64,000 nt of DNA, from contig NZ_CP034753.1 of assembly GCF_004006235.1 (NCBI RefSeq), positions 2,604,001-2,668,000 on the forward strand, read 5' to 3'. The position numbers and the translations under genes are program-made. The DNA comes from Agromyces sp. LHK192. GTDB taxonomy: Bacteria > Actinomycetota > Actinomycetes > Actinomycetales > Microbacteriaceae. How positions within the stretch are numbered: position 1 is the first letter of the stretch; every line of letters begins with the position of its first letter. The notes under the pieces are model-generated. The model was not told the DNA's origin and ran no database searches. It was given only the letters and a program-made list of their open reading frames with translations. Positions 27,630-36,301 of the stretch are shown here, piece by piece.

Positions 27630-27854
27630 GTGGACGTTCGCATCGGCATCCAGAACTCCCCCCGAGAGCTCGGCTTCGAGTCCTCGCAGACCGCTGCCGA
27701 GATCGAGCAGGCCGTCGCGGCCGCGCTCTCCGGCCAAGCGGCGCTGCTCAAGCTCGCCGACGAGAAGGGCACGACCTACGTCGTCCCCGCCGCCGCGCTG
27801 GCCTACGTCGAGATCGGCTCGGAGGAGTCGCGCCGCATCGGCTTCGTGGCCTGA
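27630..27854 (+). CDS. DUF3107 family protein
   Basis: A 74-residue soluble protein of the actinobacterial DUF3107 family (related to mycobacterial Rv3208A/TB9.4). It opens MDVRIGIQNSPRELGFES and ends AYVEIGSEESRRIGFVA, both family-typical. No function is established. The start is GTG 27630 with AAGG about 8 bases upstream. Its TGA overlaps the ATG of the next gene by one base. It is divergent from adnA, with about 125 bp between start codons. Confidence 0.9.
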   Translation: MDVRIGIQNSPRELGFESSQTAAEIEQAVAAALSGQAALLKLADEKGTTYVVPAAALAYVEIGSEESRRIGFVA

Positions 27855-28168
27855 TGGAACTGCTCTTCGTCACGCTCGGGGGTGCGATCCTCGGCGCGAT
27901 CGCGCGGTACACGCTGCCGAAGCGCCACAGCTACGGGTCGGTGCTCGTCCCCGCGATCGGCGCGGGTGTCGCCGCGATCGTCTGGGTCGCGCTGACCTGG
28001 CTCGGCTGGGCCTGGGACGGCGGCTGGATCTGGGTCGTCTCGCTCGTGGTCGCCGGCCTCGCGGCCGGGGCATCCGCGCTCCTGATCGCGCCGCGCCGCG
28101 AACACGCCGACGCCGCGCTGTTCGAGCGGCTCTCGAAGCCGGCGACGGCGGCGACGACCGCGCGCTGA
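27854..28168 (+). CDS. Small three-helix membrane protein
   Basis: A 104-residue protein with three hydrophobic segments (LLFVTLGGAILGAIARYTLP, VLVPAIGAGVAAIVWVALTW, and WIWVVSLVVAGLAAGASALL) and a short charged cytoplasmic tail. I do not recognise a characterised family. The ATG at 27854 overlaps the DUF3107 stop by one base (TGATG), so the two are translationally coupled. Confidence 0.75.
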   Translation: MELLFVTLGGAILGAIARYTLPKRHSYGSVLVPAIGAGVAAIVWVALTWLGWAWDGGWIWVVSLVVAGLAAGASALLIAPRREHADAALFERLSKPATAATTAR

Positions 28169-28195
28169 GCGCGCGCCGTTCCCGGCGAGCGACCG

Positions 28196-28921
28196 CTACG
28201 CCGTGAGCCCGAGCGCGTCCATGCGACGCGTGTGGTCGGCGATGAGTTCGGTGAACACCGGCTCGATCTCCTCCTGACCGGGCGCGCCCGGCCCGGATCC
28301 GCGGAGGGCCGACCGCGCGATGAGCAGCGCGTCGCCGACGAGGCTGCGCCCCCACAGGGCGAGGCGGTCGGCGAGTCCGGGCTGCTCGGCGATGCCGCGT
28401 TCCAGTTCGCGGCGGAGCACGTCGCCGGCACCCTCCTCGGCGAGGATCCCGCGCACCCGATCGCCGAGATCGCGCGGCAGGCCCTCGGCCAGCCGACCGA
28501 AGAACCCGTCGAGGATGCCCGTGGTGACGTGGATGCCGAGCAGCAGCTCGTACCAGTCGGCGCCCGAGCTCGTCTCGCGGAACCGGTCGGTCGCCGGCGC
28601 GAACGGCGCCATCACCTCGACAGGCTCGACGCCCTCGCGACGCAGCTCGGCGATCAGCGCGTGGTGCTTGCGCAGTGCGACGCCGGCCGCGGCGGAGAGC
28701 CCCTCCTTCGCGCCGAGCGTCGGCGCCGTGGCGACCGCGCGGGCGAGGGACTCGAACGCCTCGAGCTGGATGTAGGCGGCCTGGCCGAGGAACGGGATGG
28801 GTTCCGGGACCAGTTCGGTGAAGTCGACCTTCGTCAGGGAGGTCGGAACCACACGGGGTCGCAGCAGCGGGACCTCGCGCGAGCCGCGTCGACCTGACCA
28901 GAACACCACGCAGGACAGCAT
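28196..28921 (-). CDS. Ferritin-like fold protein
   Basis: A 241-residue, mostly helical protein. The core (PIPFLGQAAYIQLEAFESLA, then LRKHHALIAELRREGVEPVE and GADWYELLLGIHVTTGILDG) resembles the ferritin-like/MiaE-like family found beside DUF3107 and DEAD-helicase genes across actinobacteria. Possible di-iron ligands are E and H in EAFESLA and RKHHALIAE, but I cannot see two complete ExxH motifs, so metal binding is uncertain. I chose ATG 28921; GTG codons just inside it are possible. It converges with the small membrane protein gene and diverges from the helicase gene. Confidence 0.7.
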   Translation of the reverse strand: MLSCVVFWSGRRGSREVPLLRPRVVPTSLTKVDFTELVPEPIPFLGQAAYIQLEAFESLARAVATAPTLGAKEGLSAAAGVALRKHHALIAELRREGVEPVEVMAPFAPATDRFRETSSGADWYELLLGIHVTTGILDGFFGRLAEGLPRDLGDRVRGILAEEGAGDVLRRELERGIAEQPGLADRLALWGRSLVGDALLIARSALRGSGPGAPGQEEIEPVFTELIADHTRRMDALGLTA

Positions 28922-29043
28922 AACCGGGGAGTCTTCCTCGACTCCGTTAGGCTGGACGGCGTACGCGGGCGATGGAACCGCGACCGTGCGCCTGCGGAAT
29001 CGATCAGGGCGCACCCCCCGAAACACCGACAGGCGGAACATCC

Positions 29044-30540
29044 GTGACCACGTTCACCGAACTCGGCGTGGCGTCAGACATCGTCGACGCGCTCGCCGGG
29101 AAGGGCATCTCCGATGCCTTCCCCATCCAGGAGCAGACCATCCCCCTCGCCCTCACGGGCCAGGACATCATCGGCCAGGCCAAGACCGGAACGGGCAAGA
29201 CCTTCGGGTTCGGCCTGCCGCTGATCCAGCGGCTCGGCGACGACCCGGAGCCCGGCGTGAAGGCTCTGGTCGTGGTCCCCACGCGCGAACTGTGCGTGCA
29301 GGTGACCGAAGACCTCGAGCTCGCGACCTCGAACCGGCCGACGAAGGTCGTCGCGATCTACGGCGGCAAGGCGTACGAGGGGCAGATCGAGCAGATCAAG
29401 GCGGGTGCGCAGATCGTCGTCGGCACGCCCGGCCGCCTGCTCGACCTCGCGAGCCAGCGCCTGCTCGACCTGGGCAAGGTCCAGGAGATGGTGCTGGACG
29501 AGGCCGACAAGATGCTCGACCTCGGCTTCCTGCCCGACATCGAGAAGCTGTTCGCGAAGACCCCTGCCGTGCGTCACACCATGCTCTTCTCGGCGACCAT
29601 GCCGGGGCAGATCGTCGCGCTCGCGCGCCGCTTCATGTCGAAGCCGATCCACATCCGCGCGAACGACCCCGATGAGGGCCTCACCCAGGCGAACATCAAG
29701 CACCTCATCTACCGGGCGCACTCGCTCGACAAGGACGAGGTGATCTCGCGCATCCTGCAGGCCGAGGGCCGCGGCAAGACCGTGATCTTCACGCGGACGA
29801 AGCGCGCGGCGGCGAAGCTCGTCGAGGAACTGGGAGATCGCGGATTCAACGCCGCGGCGGTGCACGGCGACCTCAACCAGGACCAGCGCGAGCGCGCGAT
29901 GGCGGCGTTCAAGGCCGGCAAGAAGGACGTGCTGATCGCCACGGATGTCGCGGCGCGCGGCATCGACGTCGACGACGTCACCCACGTGATCAACCACACC
30001 ATCCCGGACGACGACAAGACGTACCTGCACCGCGCGGGTCGCACGGGCCGTGCCGGCAAGACCGGCATCGCGGTGACGTTCGTCGACTGGGACGACCTGC
30101 ACAAGTGGGCGCTCATCAACCGGGCCCTCGAGTTCGGCCAGCCCGAGCCGGTCGAGACGTACTCGTCGAGCCCGCACCTCTACACCGACCTGGGCATCCC
30201 GGAGGGCACGAAGGGCCGGCTGAAGCCGGCCGCTCCGGCCGCCGCCCCGACGCGGTCGTCGACGGCGGGCCGTACCGAGTCCGAGGGGTCGGGCGACCGC
30301 TCGGCCCGCTCGCGGACCCGTCGCCGCACCCGCAACGGGCGTCCGGCCGGCGAGGGCACGACGTCGGACGTCGCCGGCGGCTCCGCCGCGGCGCCGGCGA
30401 AGGACCCGGGGTCGGGCACGCACGACGGCAAGGGCCACGAGCACCACGACGGCAACGCCGCGGCTCCTCGCCGCCGCCGTCGTCGTCGCGGCGGCTCGGG
30501 TGCGGGCGGCGGCCAGTCCACGCCCGCCCAGCAGGGCTGA
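29044..30540 (+). CDS. DEAD-box ATP-dependent RNA helicase
   Basis: A 498-residue RhlE-like RNA helicase. All core motifs are present: Q motif FPIQEQTIPL, AKTGTGKTFGFG (I), VVPTRELCVQ (Ia), GTPGRLLDL (Ib), VLDEADKMLDLGF (II), LFSATMPGQI (III), VIFTRTKRAA (IV), TDVAARGIDV (V) and HRAGRTGRAGKTG (VI). The C-terminal 110 residues are disordered and very basic (PRRRRRRRGGSGAGGG), typical of RNA-binding tails in ribosome assembly or RNA decay helicases. The start is GTG 29044; upstream in-frame residues lack homology. It corresponds in position to mycobacterial rhlE (Rv3211). Confidence 0.95.
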   Translation: MTTFTELGVASDIVDALAGKGISDAFPIQEQTIPLALTGQDIIGQAKTGTGKTFGFGLPLIQRLGDDPEPGVKALVVVPTRELCVQVTEDLELATSNRPTKVVAIYGGKAYEGQIEQIKAGAQIVVGTPGRLLDLASQRLLDLGKVQEMVLDEADKMLDLGFLPDIEKLFAKTPAVRHTMLFSATMPGQIVALARRFMSKPIHIRANDPDEGLTQANIKHLIYRAHSLDKDEVISRILQAEGRGKTVIFTRTKRAAAKLVEELGDRGFNAAAVHGDLNQDQRERAMAAFKAGKKDVLIATDVAARGIDVDDVTHVINHTIPDDDKTYLHRAGRTGRAGKTGIAVTFVDWDDLHKWALINRALEFGQPEPVETYSSSPHLYTDLGIPEGTKGRLKPAAPAAAPTRSSTAGRTESEGSGDRSARSRTRRRTRNGRPAGEGTTSDVAGGSAAAPAKDPGSGTHDGKGHEHHDGNAAAPRRRRRRRGGSGAGGGQSTPAQQG

Positions 30541-30548
30541 CGAGAGGC

Positions 30549-31421
30549 CTACGGCAGGACCGGCGCCGAGCCGCTCGCCTCGGCGACGATGCGCGCGACG
30601 ACGTCTGCGGCCGTACGGCATTCGCCCAGCCGGTTCGGCTTGCCCGCCCCGTGGTAGTCGCTCGACCCGGTGACGACGAGCCCGAACCGCTTCGCGAGCT
30701 CGCGCAGGCGCGGCTTGGAGTCCTCGCGGTTCTCGGGATGGTCGACCTCGAGGCCGAACAGGCCCGCATCGACCAGCTGCCCGAGTCGCCGATCGGGGAT
30801 GACGCGCTCGGCGCCCCTGGTGCCGGGGTGGGCGAGCACCGGCACCCCGCCCGCCGCACGGATCAGCCTGACGCCGGTGAGCGGATCCGGTGCGTAGTGC
30901 GGGGCCGCATACCCGGAACTCGGGTGCAGGATGCCCGCGAACGCGTCCGACCGGGTGGGCACGTGGCCACGGGCGACGAGCGCGTCGGCGATGTGCGGCC
31001 GCCCGATCGTGGTGCCCTCGACGGTCTGGGCGAGGACGTCCTCCCAGCTCAAGTCGTAGTCGCGTGAGATGCGCCGCACGATCTCCTCGGCGCGCGTGAT
31101 GCGCGATTCCCGGATGCGCGCGGTCTCGGCGATGAGCCGGTCGTCGAGCGGGTCGATGAGGTAGCCGAGGAGGTGCACGCTCGTGAATCCCTCGCGGGTC
31201 GAGAGCTCCATGCCGGGGATGAGCGCGACGCCCGAGTCCGGCACCGCCGCAGCGGCCTCGGCCCAGCCCGCGGTGGAGTCGTGGTCGGTGAGCGCGATCG
31301 CGCCGAGGCCGGCGGCGGCGGCCTCGGCCATGAGGGCGGCGGGCGCGACCGTGCCGTCGGAGACGACCGAGTGCACGTGCAGGTCGGCCTCGCCGAGGGG
31401 TTCCGGGACAGCCGCGACCAT
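30549..31421 (-). CDS. PHP-domain phosphoesterase (RNase AM/YciV-like)
   Basis: A 290-residue metal-dependent phosphoesterase. PHP motifs are clear: DLHVHSVVSDG (residues 13-23), ALTDHDSTAGW, IPGMELSTRE, VLAHPG and GSSDYHGAGK. An insert (about residues 110-190, with IGRPHIADALV) is typical of the YciV/TrpH branch, members of which hydrolyse 3',5'-nucleoside bisphosphates or trim RNA 5' ends. This specific activity is inferred. The ATG at 31421 follows a TAGCAT box by 6 bases. It converges with the DEAD-box gene. Confidence 0.88.
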   Translation of the reverse strand: MVAAVPEPLGEADLHVHSVVSDGTVAPAALMAEAAAAGLGAIALTDHDSTAGWAEAAAAVPDSGVALIPGMELSTREGFTSVHLLGYLIDPLDDRLIAETARIRESRITRAEEIVRRISRDYDLSWEDVLAQTVEGTTIGRPHIADALVARGHVPTRSDAFAGILHPSSGYAAPHYAPDPLTGVRLIRAAGGVPVLAHPGTRGAERVIPDRRLGQLVDAGLFGLEVDHPENREDSKPRLRELAKRFGLVVTGSSDYHGAGKPNRLGECRTAADVVARIVAEASGSAPVLP

Positions 31422-31427
31422 CCTCCA

Positions 31428-31433
31428 ATGCTA
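31428..31433 (-). promoter_or_regulatory. -10 box TAGCAT, putative leaderless promoter
   Basis: TAGCAT ends 6 bases before the ATG at 31421 (PHP-domain gene). A GGAGG directly abuts the ATG but is too close to act as a Shine-Dalgarno. Confidence 0.45.
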
Positions 31434-31502
31434 GCCACGGGTTCGCAGCGCACTCCCAGCCGCGCCACGGGTCACGACCGGACCGAACGGGCCGGCGCTG
31501 GC

Positions 31503-31508
31503 TACGCT
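31503..31508 (+). promoter_or_regulatory. -10 box TACGCT, putative leaderless promoter
   Basis: TACGCT ends 6 bases before the ATG at 31515 (EEP-family gene). Confidence 0.5.
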
Positions 31509-31514
31509 GGAAGG

Positions 31515-32561
31515 ATGCTCCCCCGCATCCTCGGCTGGGCCGTGGTGCTCGTCTCGCTCGTCGTCGGCGCGATCCTCGCCTGGCCGCAGGCGTTCGGACT
31601 CCAGAACCAGTGGATCGCCGCGCACGTCGTCGCGCTGCGCGGCGCGGCCGCCGCGGTCGCGGTCGTCGGCGTGGTGCTGTTCGGAGCGCTCGCCATCGGC
31701 CGCCGCACACGTCGGTTCGGCATCGCGATGGCGGTCGTGCTCGCACTGTTCGCGGGCGCGAACGTCGCCGTCCTCACGGCGCGCGGCTTCGGATCGACGG
31801 ATGCCTCGGCCGGGGCATCCGACGACGCGGCATCCGACGGCGCATCAGAGGTGACGGTGCTGGCCTGGAACACGCTCGGCGAGGTGCCCGACGCGCAGAC
31901 CATCGCCGACCTGGCGCTCGACGAGGGCGCCGACGTCATCGCGCTGCCCGAGACGACCGACCCGCTCGGCGAGGAGGTCGCGATCGCGATGCGCGACGGC
32001 GGCCGGCCGATGTGGGTGCACACGCTCGCGTTCGACGACATCGCGAAGGCACGGTCGACGACACTGCTGATCAGCCCCGACCTCGGCGACCACGACGTGA
32101 CGAGCGGCGAATGGCCGGGACCCCCCGACAACACGAACACCCTGCCGACGGTCGTCGCCGACCCGGTCGACGGCGAGGGCCCGCGCATCGTCGCCGTGCA
32201 CGCGGTCGCGCCGATCCGATGGGAGCTGCGCAACTGGCGCAGCGACCTCGACTTCATCGCCGAACTGTGCGCGGGCGACGACGTGATCCTGGCGGGCGAC
32301 TTCAACGCCACCCTCGACCATTTCGCGGGCCGCGGCGTGGACGGCGGCGACCTCGGGCGCTGCCGCGATGCCGCGCTCGCGGGCGGTGCGGCGGGACTCG
32401 GCACCTGGCCGACGGACGTGCCGCCGTTCTTCGGCAGCCCGATCGACCACGTCCTCGCGACGCCGAACTGGGAAGTCGCCGGATTCCGGGTCGTCGGCGA
32501 ACTCGACGCGGCGGGCAGCGACCACCGACCGATCGTCACGACGCTCGTCCGGGTCGGCTGA
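31515..32561 (+). CDS. Membrane-anchored endonuclease/exonuclease/phosphatase (EEP) family protein
   Basis: A 348-residue protein with three N-terminal transmembrane helices (from MLPRILGWAVVLVSLVVGAI to about residue 95) and an EEP hydrolase domain after residue 110. Catalytic landmarks are VLAWNTLGE, VIALPETTD, AGDFNATLDHF, IDHVLATPNW and AGSDHRPIVTT. The topology places the catalytic domain outside the membrane after an odd number of helices. Members act on nucleic acids, lipids or sugar phosphates, and the substrate here is unknown. The ATG at 31515 follows a TACGCT box by 6 bases. Confidence 0.85.
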   Translation: MLPRILGWAVVLVSLVVGAILAWPQAFGLQNQWIAAHVVALRGAAAAVAVVGVVLFGALAIGRRTRRFGIAMAVVLALFAGANVAVLTARGFGSTDASAGASDDAASDGASEVTVLAWNTLGEVPDAQTIADLALDEGADVIALPETTDPLGEEVAIAMRDGGRPMWVHTLAFDDIAKARSTTLLISPDLGDHDVTSGEWPGPPDNTNTLPTVVADPVDGEGPRIVAVHAVAPIRWELRNWRSDLDFIAELCAGDDVILAGDFNATLDHFAGRGVDGGDLGRCRDAALAGGAAGLGTWPTDVPPFFGSPIDHVLATPNWEVAGFRVVGELDAAGSDHRPIVTTLVRVG

Positions 32562-32626
32562 GCCTACTCCGCCACCTGCGGACAGCGCGGGCGTCGTCTG
32601 CTCGTCGCTCAGGGAGCGGTGCGAGA

Positions 32627-34198
32627 ATGGATGCCATGTCCGAGACCACCGACACGTCCACCGCGCCCGCCGAGACCACGGCCGAGGAGCGCGACCGCAA
32701 CGCGAACCGATCCACGACGCCCGGTTCCGAGCGGTTCAAGGAGTACCTCGCCAGCGGCTGGGCCGAGCGCGATGACGCGCTGCCCCCTGCCCGCGAGCAG
32801 GCCGCGTACGCGGCGGCGCGCCGGTCGAAGGTGTCCGCCGCCTTCCCCGGGCAGCGCCTGATCATCCCCGCCGGCGACATGAAGCAGCGCGCCAACGACA
32901 CCGAGTACCCGTACCGGGCGCACTCGGCGTTCGCGCATCTCACCGGCTGGGGCTCCGACTCGGAGCCGGGCGCCGTGCTCGTGCTCGAGCCGGAGGGGGG
33001 CGAGGGCCACCTCCCCACCGTCTACTTCCGCGAGCGCGCCGGTCGCGACTCCGACGAGTTCTACGCGAACCCCGCCATCGGGGAGTTCTGGATCGGGCCG
33101 CGCCCGTCGCTCGCGCACGTCGCCGCCGACCTCGCGGTCGCCACGCGTGACATCGCCGACCTCGACCGCGTCCTCGAGCGGGTCGACACCGCGACGCTCG
33201 TGCTCCGCGAGGCGGATGCCGCGCTGACCGAGCGCGTGGACCACGCGCGCATCCGGTTCGCCGCAGACCAGGCGCTCTCGACCAACGCGCAGGACGCGCC
33301 CTTCAGCCTCGAGGTGAACGCGGCGCACGAGCCCGACGGCGACCTCGCCCGCGTCTGCTCGGAGCTCCGCCTCGTCAAGGACGACTACGAGATCGGCGAG
33401 CTCCGTGCCGCCGTCGACGCGACCAGCCGCGGCTTCGCCGAGGTGCTGGCCGAACTCCCCCGCATCACGAGCGAGGTTCGAGGGGAGCGCGTCATCGAGG
33501 GCGTGTTCGCGACCCGCGCACGCCTCGAGGGCAATGACGTCGGCTACGGCTCGATCGCCGCGGCCGGCCCGCACGCCACGATCCTGCACTGGACGCGCAA
33601 CGACGGACCCGTGGTGCCCGGCGACCTCGTGCTCCTCGATGCCGGTGTCGAGATGGACAGCTACTACACGGCCGACATCACGCGCACGTTCCCGGTGAAC
33701 GGCGAGTTCTCGGAGGTGCAGCGCCGGGTGTACGAGGCGGTCCGCGAAGCCGCCGATGCCGCGTTCGCGATCGTGAAGCCCGGCGTCGTGTTCCGCGAGA
33801 TCCACGCCGCCGCCATGCAGGTCATCGCGCGCAAGACCGCCGAGTGGGGGTTCCTGCCGGTCTCGGCCGAGGAGTCGCTGCAGCCGGAGAACCAGTTCCA
33901 CCGGCGCTACATGGTGCACGGCACGAGCCACCACCTCGGCCTCGACGTGCACGACTGCGCACAGGCGCGCCGCGAGCTCTACATGGACGGCGTCCTCGAG
34001 GAGGGCATGGTCTTCACGATCGAGCCGGGCCTGTACTTCCAGCCCGACGACCTCACCGTGCCCGCCGAGTACCGGGGCATCGGCGTGCGGATCGAGGACG
34101 ACATCCTCGTGACCGCCACGGGCGCGGAGAACCTCTCGGCCGGCATCCCACGTACGGCCGACGAGGTCGAGGCGTGGGTGCGGGGCGCGCAGCGCTGA
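32627..34198 (+). CDS. Aminopeptidase P family metallopeptidase (Xaa-Pro aminopeptidase)
   Basis: A 523-residue M24 peptidase that removes N-terminal residues before proline. The N-terminal aminopeptidase P domain (about 40-200, IIPAGDMKQRANDTEYPYR) precedes the pita-bread catalytic domain. The five metal ligands are present: two Asp in LLDAGVEMDSYYTADITRTF, His in GTSHHLGLDVHD, Glu in FTIEPGLYF and Glu in GVRIEDDILV. The first 30 residues are Thr/Glu/Ala-rich. The ATG at 32627 has AGGGAG 10 bases upstream; ATG 32636, three codons later, is an alternative. Confidence 0.93.
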   Translation: MDAMSETTDTSTAPAETTAEERDRNANRSTTPGSERFKEYLASGWAERDDALPPAREQAAYAAARRSKVSAAFPGQRLIIPAGDMKQRANDTEYPYRAHSAFAHLTGWGSDSEPGAVLVLEPEGGEGHLPTVYFRERAGRDSDEFYANPAIGEFWIGPRPSLAHVAADLAVATRDIADLDRVLERVDTATLVLREADAALTERVDHARIRFAADQALSTNAQDAPFSLEVNAAHEPDGDLARVCSELRLVKDDYEIGELRAAVDATSRGFAEVLAELPRITSEVRGERVIEGVFATRARLEGNDVGYGSIAAAGPHATILHWTRNDGPVVPGDLVLLDAGVEMDSYYTADITRTFPVNGEFSEVQRRVYEAVREAADAAFAIVKPGVVFREIHAAAMQVIARKTAEWGFLPVSAEESLQPENQFHRRYMVHGTSHHLGLDVHDCAQARRELYMDGVLEEGMVFTIEPGLYFQPDDLTVPAEYRGIGVRIEDDILVTATGAENLSAGIPRTADEVEAWVRGAQR

Positions 34199-34210
34199 GG
34201 CGTCCCGCGT

Positions 34211-34564
34211 TCAGTCGGCGGATGCCCGGGCGACCCGGGCGGCCCGGCGAGCTCGCCACCACGCCCAGAAGCGGTCGAGCTGTGCCTTGAGCCATCGCGA
34301 GATGCGGCGTGCCCAGTGGAACTCGGTGCCGAGGATCGCGAGGCCGAGGAAGACCACGAGCCAGCCCGGCCCGGGCAGCGGGACGAGCGCGAGCCCGCCG
34401 ACGGCGATCACGCCGCCGAGCACGCCGACGCCGACCCGGTAGACGACGCGCAGGCGGGGATGCCGGTCGATCCACGAGCGGATGCCCCGCAGCATGCGCC
34501 GGACCGGTCGGTCGGGCCGTTCGGCGGCGACGATGTCGGCTCGGATCTCGGGTTCGCTCACCAT
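34211..34564 (-). CDS. TIGR02611 family (PGPGW) membrane protein
   Basis: A 117-residue membrane protein with two hydrophobic helices (VVYRVGVGVLGGVIAVGGLA and GWLVVFLGLAILGTEF) joined through the hallmark PLPGPGW. The C-terminus is a basic, Trp-rich amphipathic stretch (RFWAWWRARRAARVARA). The family is widespread in actinobacteria and uncharacterised. The ATG at 34564 lies 6 bases after a TACGCT box. The open frame continues upstream but that part is antisense to the next gene. It converges with the aminopeptidase P gene. Confidence 0.85.
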   Translation of the reverse strand: MVSEPEIRADIVAAERPDRPVRRMLRGIRSWIDRHPRLRVVYRVGVGVLGGVIAVGGLALVPLPGPGWLVVFLGLAILGTEFHWARRISRWLKAQLDRFWAWWRARRAARVARASAD

Positions 34565-34570
34565 GGCCAG

Positions 34571-34576
34571 AGCGTA
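34571..34576 (-). promoter_or_regulatory. -10 box TACGCT, putative leaderless promoter
   Basis: TACGCT ends 6 bases before the ATG at 34564 (PGPGW membrane protein). Confidence 0.5.
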
Positions 34577-34705
34577 GGAGGCGTGCCTGAGAACCGCCCG
34601 CCGATCCGCCGGGATGCACCTGTGCGCGCCGCGTCGGCCCACCCGTGCACGCATCCGTATGCTGATGGCGTCGCATCGCATCGGACCGACGCTCCGGGGG
34701 GCATC

Positions 34706-35176
34706 GTGTACTTCATCGTCGTGGGACTGCAGACGGTCGCGCTCCCGCTCGTCTCGGGACTGATCCATCTCCTCGTCGTGCCCGGCGACCCGATCGCGGT
34801 GTTCGGCATGTGGTGGGCGTTCTGGGGTGTCGGGACCCGCCTGCTGCTCGCCGGGATCACGCAGCTCGCGAGGCCCGGCCTCACCGCCGGGATCATGGGC
34901 AGCGACACCCCGACGGTCGCCGAGAAGACCGTCACCCGCGAACTCGCGAAGGCCAACCTCGCCTTCGGCGTCGTCGGGCTGCTGGCCATCGTTCCCGGCT
35001 GGTGGCCGATCGCCGGCCTCGCAGGCGGCGTCTACCTGTTCCTCGCGTTCCTCGGCCACGTCGGGAACCGCGGCCGGAACGCCAAGGAGGAGTTCGCCCT
35101 GTGGACCGACCTCGTCGTCGGCGTCGTCGTCGTCGGTGCTGGGCTCGTCGGCCTGTTCCGAGTCCTCGGGGGATGA
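34706..35176 (+). CDS. Four-helix hypothetical membrane protein
   Basis: A 156-residue protein with four hydrophobic segments (YFIVVGLQTVALPLVSGLIH, then AVFGMWWAFWGVGTRLLLAG, then the segment around FGVVGLLAIVPGWWPIAGLA, and DLVVGVVVVGAGLVGLFRVL). I do not recognise a characterised family. The GTG at 34706 is supported by a GGGGGG run 4-5 bases upstream. It ends 4 bp before the GNAT gene, so they form an operon. Confidence 0.75.
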   Translation: MYFIVVGLQTVALPLVSGLIHLLVVPGDPIAVFGMWWAFWGVGTRLLLAGITQLARPGLTAGIMGSDTPTVAEKTVTRELAKANLAFGVVGLLAIVPGWWPIAGLAGGVYLFLAFLGHVGNRGRNAKEEFALWTDLVVGVVVVGAGLVGLFRVLGG

Positions 35177-35180
35177 CGCG

Positions 35181-35789
35181 ATGACTTCGGCCCCGATCAT
35201 CGTCAGTCGCGGGGACGCCCTCGGCGAACCGTACCGCCGGCGTATCACCGAGGTCTACGTGCGCGCGTTCGCCGACGACTTCAGGGCCTTCTCGCGTGAC
35301 CCGGTGAAGCTCGCCGATGCGTTCGAGCACATGCTGCTCCTCGAGCGATTCCACGTCGCACTCGTCGACGGGGAACCCGCCGGGCTCGCCTCGCTGACCG
35401 AGGGCGACGAGCAGCTGTTCGATCCCGACCCGCGGGAGATCCGCCGGCACCTCGGGCTCGTGCGCGGCTCGCTCTGCGCCCACGTCGTCAGGAGCTGGTT
35501 CATGGCCGTCGCCGACGACGCGGCACCGGGCCGGGGCGAGATCGGGTTCGTCGCCACCGAGCCCGCCTTCCAGGGCCGCGGCGTCGCGACCGCCCTGCTC
35601 CGCCACCTCATCGCGCTTCCCGGGTATCGCGAGTTCGTGCTCGAGGACATCAAGGACACGAACGCCGCCGCGCTCTCGCTCTACGGCAAGCTCGGGTTCG
35701 AGGTGTTCAAACGCCGGCGGGTGCGCTTCGCGCGGGCGGGCGGGTTCACCGAGCTGCTCTCGATGCGTCGCGACGCCCCCGGCGACTGA
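35181..35789 (+). CDS. GNAT family N-acetyltransferase
   Basis: A 202-residue acetyltransferase. The acetyl-CoA site is motif A, IGFVATEPAFQGRGVATALL (Q-G-R-G-V-A), and motif B is NAAALSLYGKLGFEVFKRRR. The acceptor substrate is unknown. The ATG at 35181 follows the upstream stop by 4 bp, with GGGGGA just before it. The last 44 bases overlap the convergent glycolipid-binding-like gene. Confidence 0.85.
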   Translation: MTSAPIIVSRGDALGEPYRRRITEVYVRAFADDFRAFSRDPVKLADAFEHMLLLERFHVALVDGEPAGLASLTEGDEQLFDPDPREIRRHLGLVRGSLCAHVVRSWFMAVADDAAPGRGEIGFVATEPAFQGRGVATALLRHLIALPGYREFVLEDIKDTNAAALSLYGKLGFEVFKRRRVRFARAGGFTELLSMRRDAPGD

Positions 35790-36291
35790 ACAGCCCCGGG
35801 TAGTCGACGACGATCCCCTCGCCGTCGACCGTGATGAGCCGGGTGAAGTCCGAGTCCAGCGACTCGTACCGGTACTCGCGCTCGCCCGTGCGGGTGTACC
35901 GCTGCGGATCGGGCTGCACGGTGAGCTCCGGGACCGAGATGTAGGCGGTCGTGATGTCGGCCGAGGCACCGACCGGCAGGTCGAGGCGGCGGATCGGCAG
36001 CGTGTTCGTGACCGGTGAGACGGAGAGGTCGATCTCGACCGCATCCGCGAGGTCGGGTCTCGGCCGTCCGTCGACCGTCCAGCCGCCCTCGACGCGCTCG
36101 ACGACGAGCCGGCGTTCCCCGAGCTCGAGCTCGAGCTCGACGAACCGCCAGTGCGCGTCGGTCGCCAGCCGGTACCGGCATTCGCCGAACTCGGCGCCGA
36201 CCACGCCCGACGCCGTCATGCCGCCGCGGGCCGGGAACCGGATGTCGCAGTCCTCGTCGCCGCCGCCGTCGGCGATCCAGGCGATCTCCAC
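35746..36291 (-). CDS. Putative glycolipid-binding family protein (PF06475-like)
   Basis: A 181-residue soluble protein that resembles the putative glycolipid-binding family: WRFVELELELGERRLVVERV, GGWTVDGRPRPDLADAVEID, LSVSPVTNTLPIRRLDL and PDPQRYTRTGEREYRYES are the conserved stretches. Function in bacteria is unproven. The GTG at 36291 has GAGG 8 bases upstream and lies 11 bp after the stop of the upstream gene, so the two are probably co-transcribed. The long upstream open frame is antisense-like coding of that gene. Confidence 0.75.
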   Translation of the reverse strand: MEIAWIADGGGDEDCDIRFPARGGMTASGVVGAEFGECRYRLATDAHWRFVELELELGERRLVVERVEGGWTVDGRPRPDLADAVEIDLSVSPVTNTLPIRRLDLPVGASADITTAYISVPELTVQPDPQRYTRTGEREYRYESLDSDFTRLITVDGEGIVVDYPGLFSRRGRRDASRAAR

Positions 36292-36301
36292 GGTCGGCGC
36301 C

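Noticed and set aside
24316..28206. 1296-codon plus-strand open frame
   Set aside because: It is antisense to adnA and runs on in a different frame through DUF3107.
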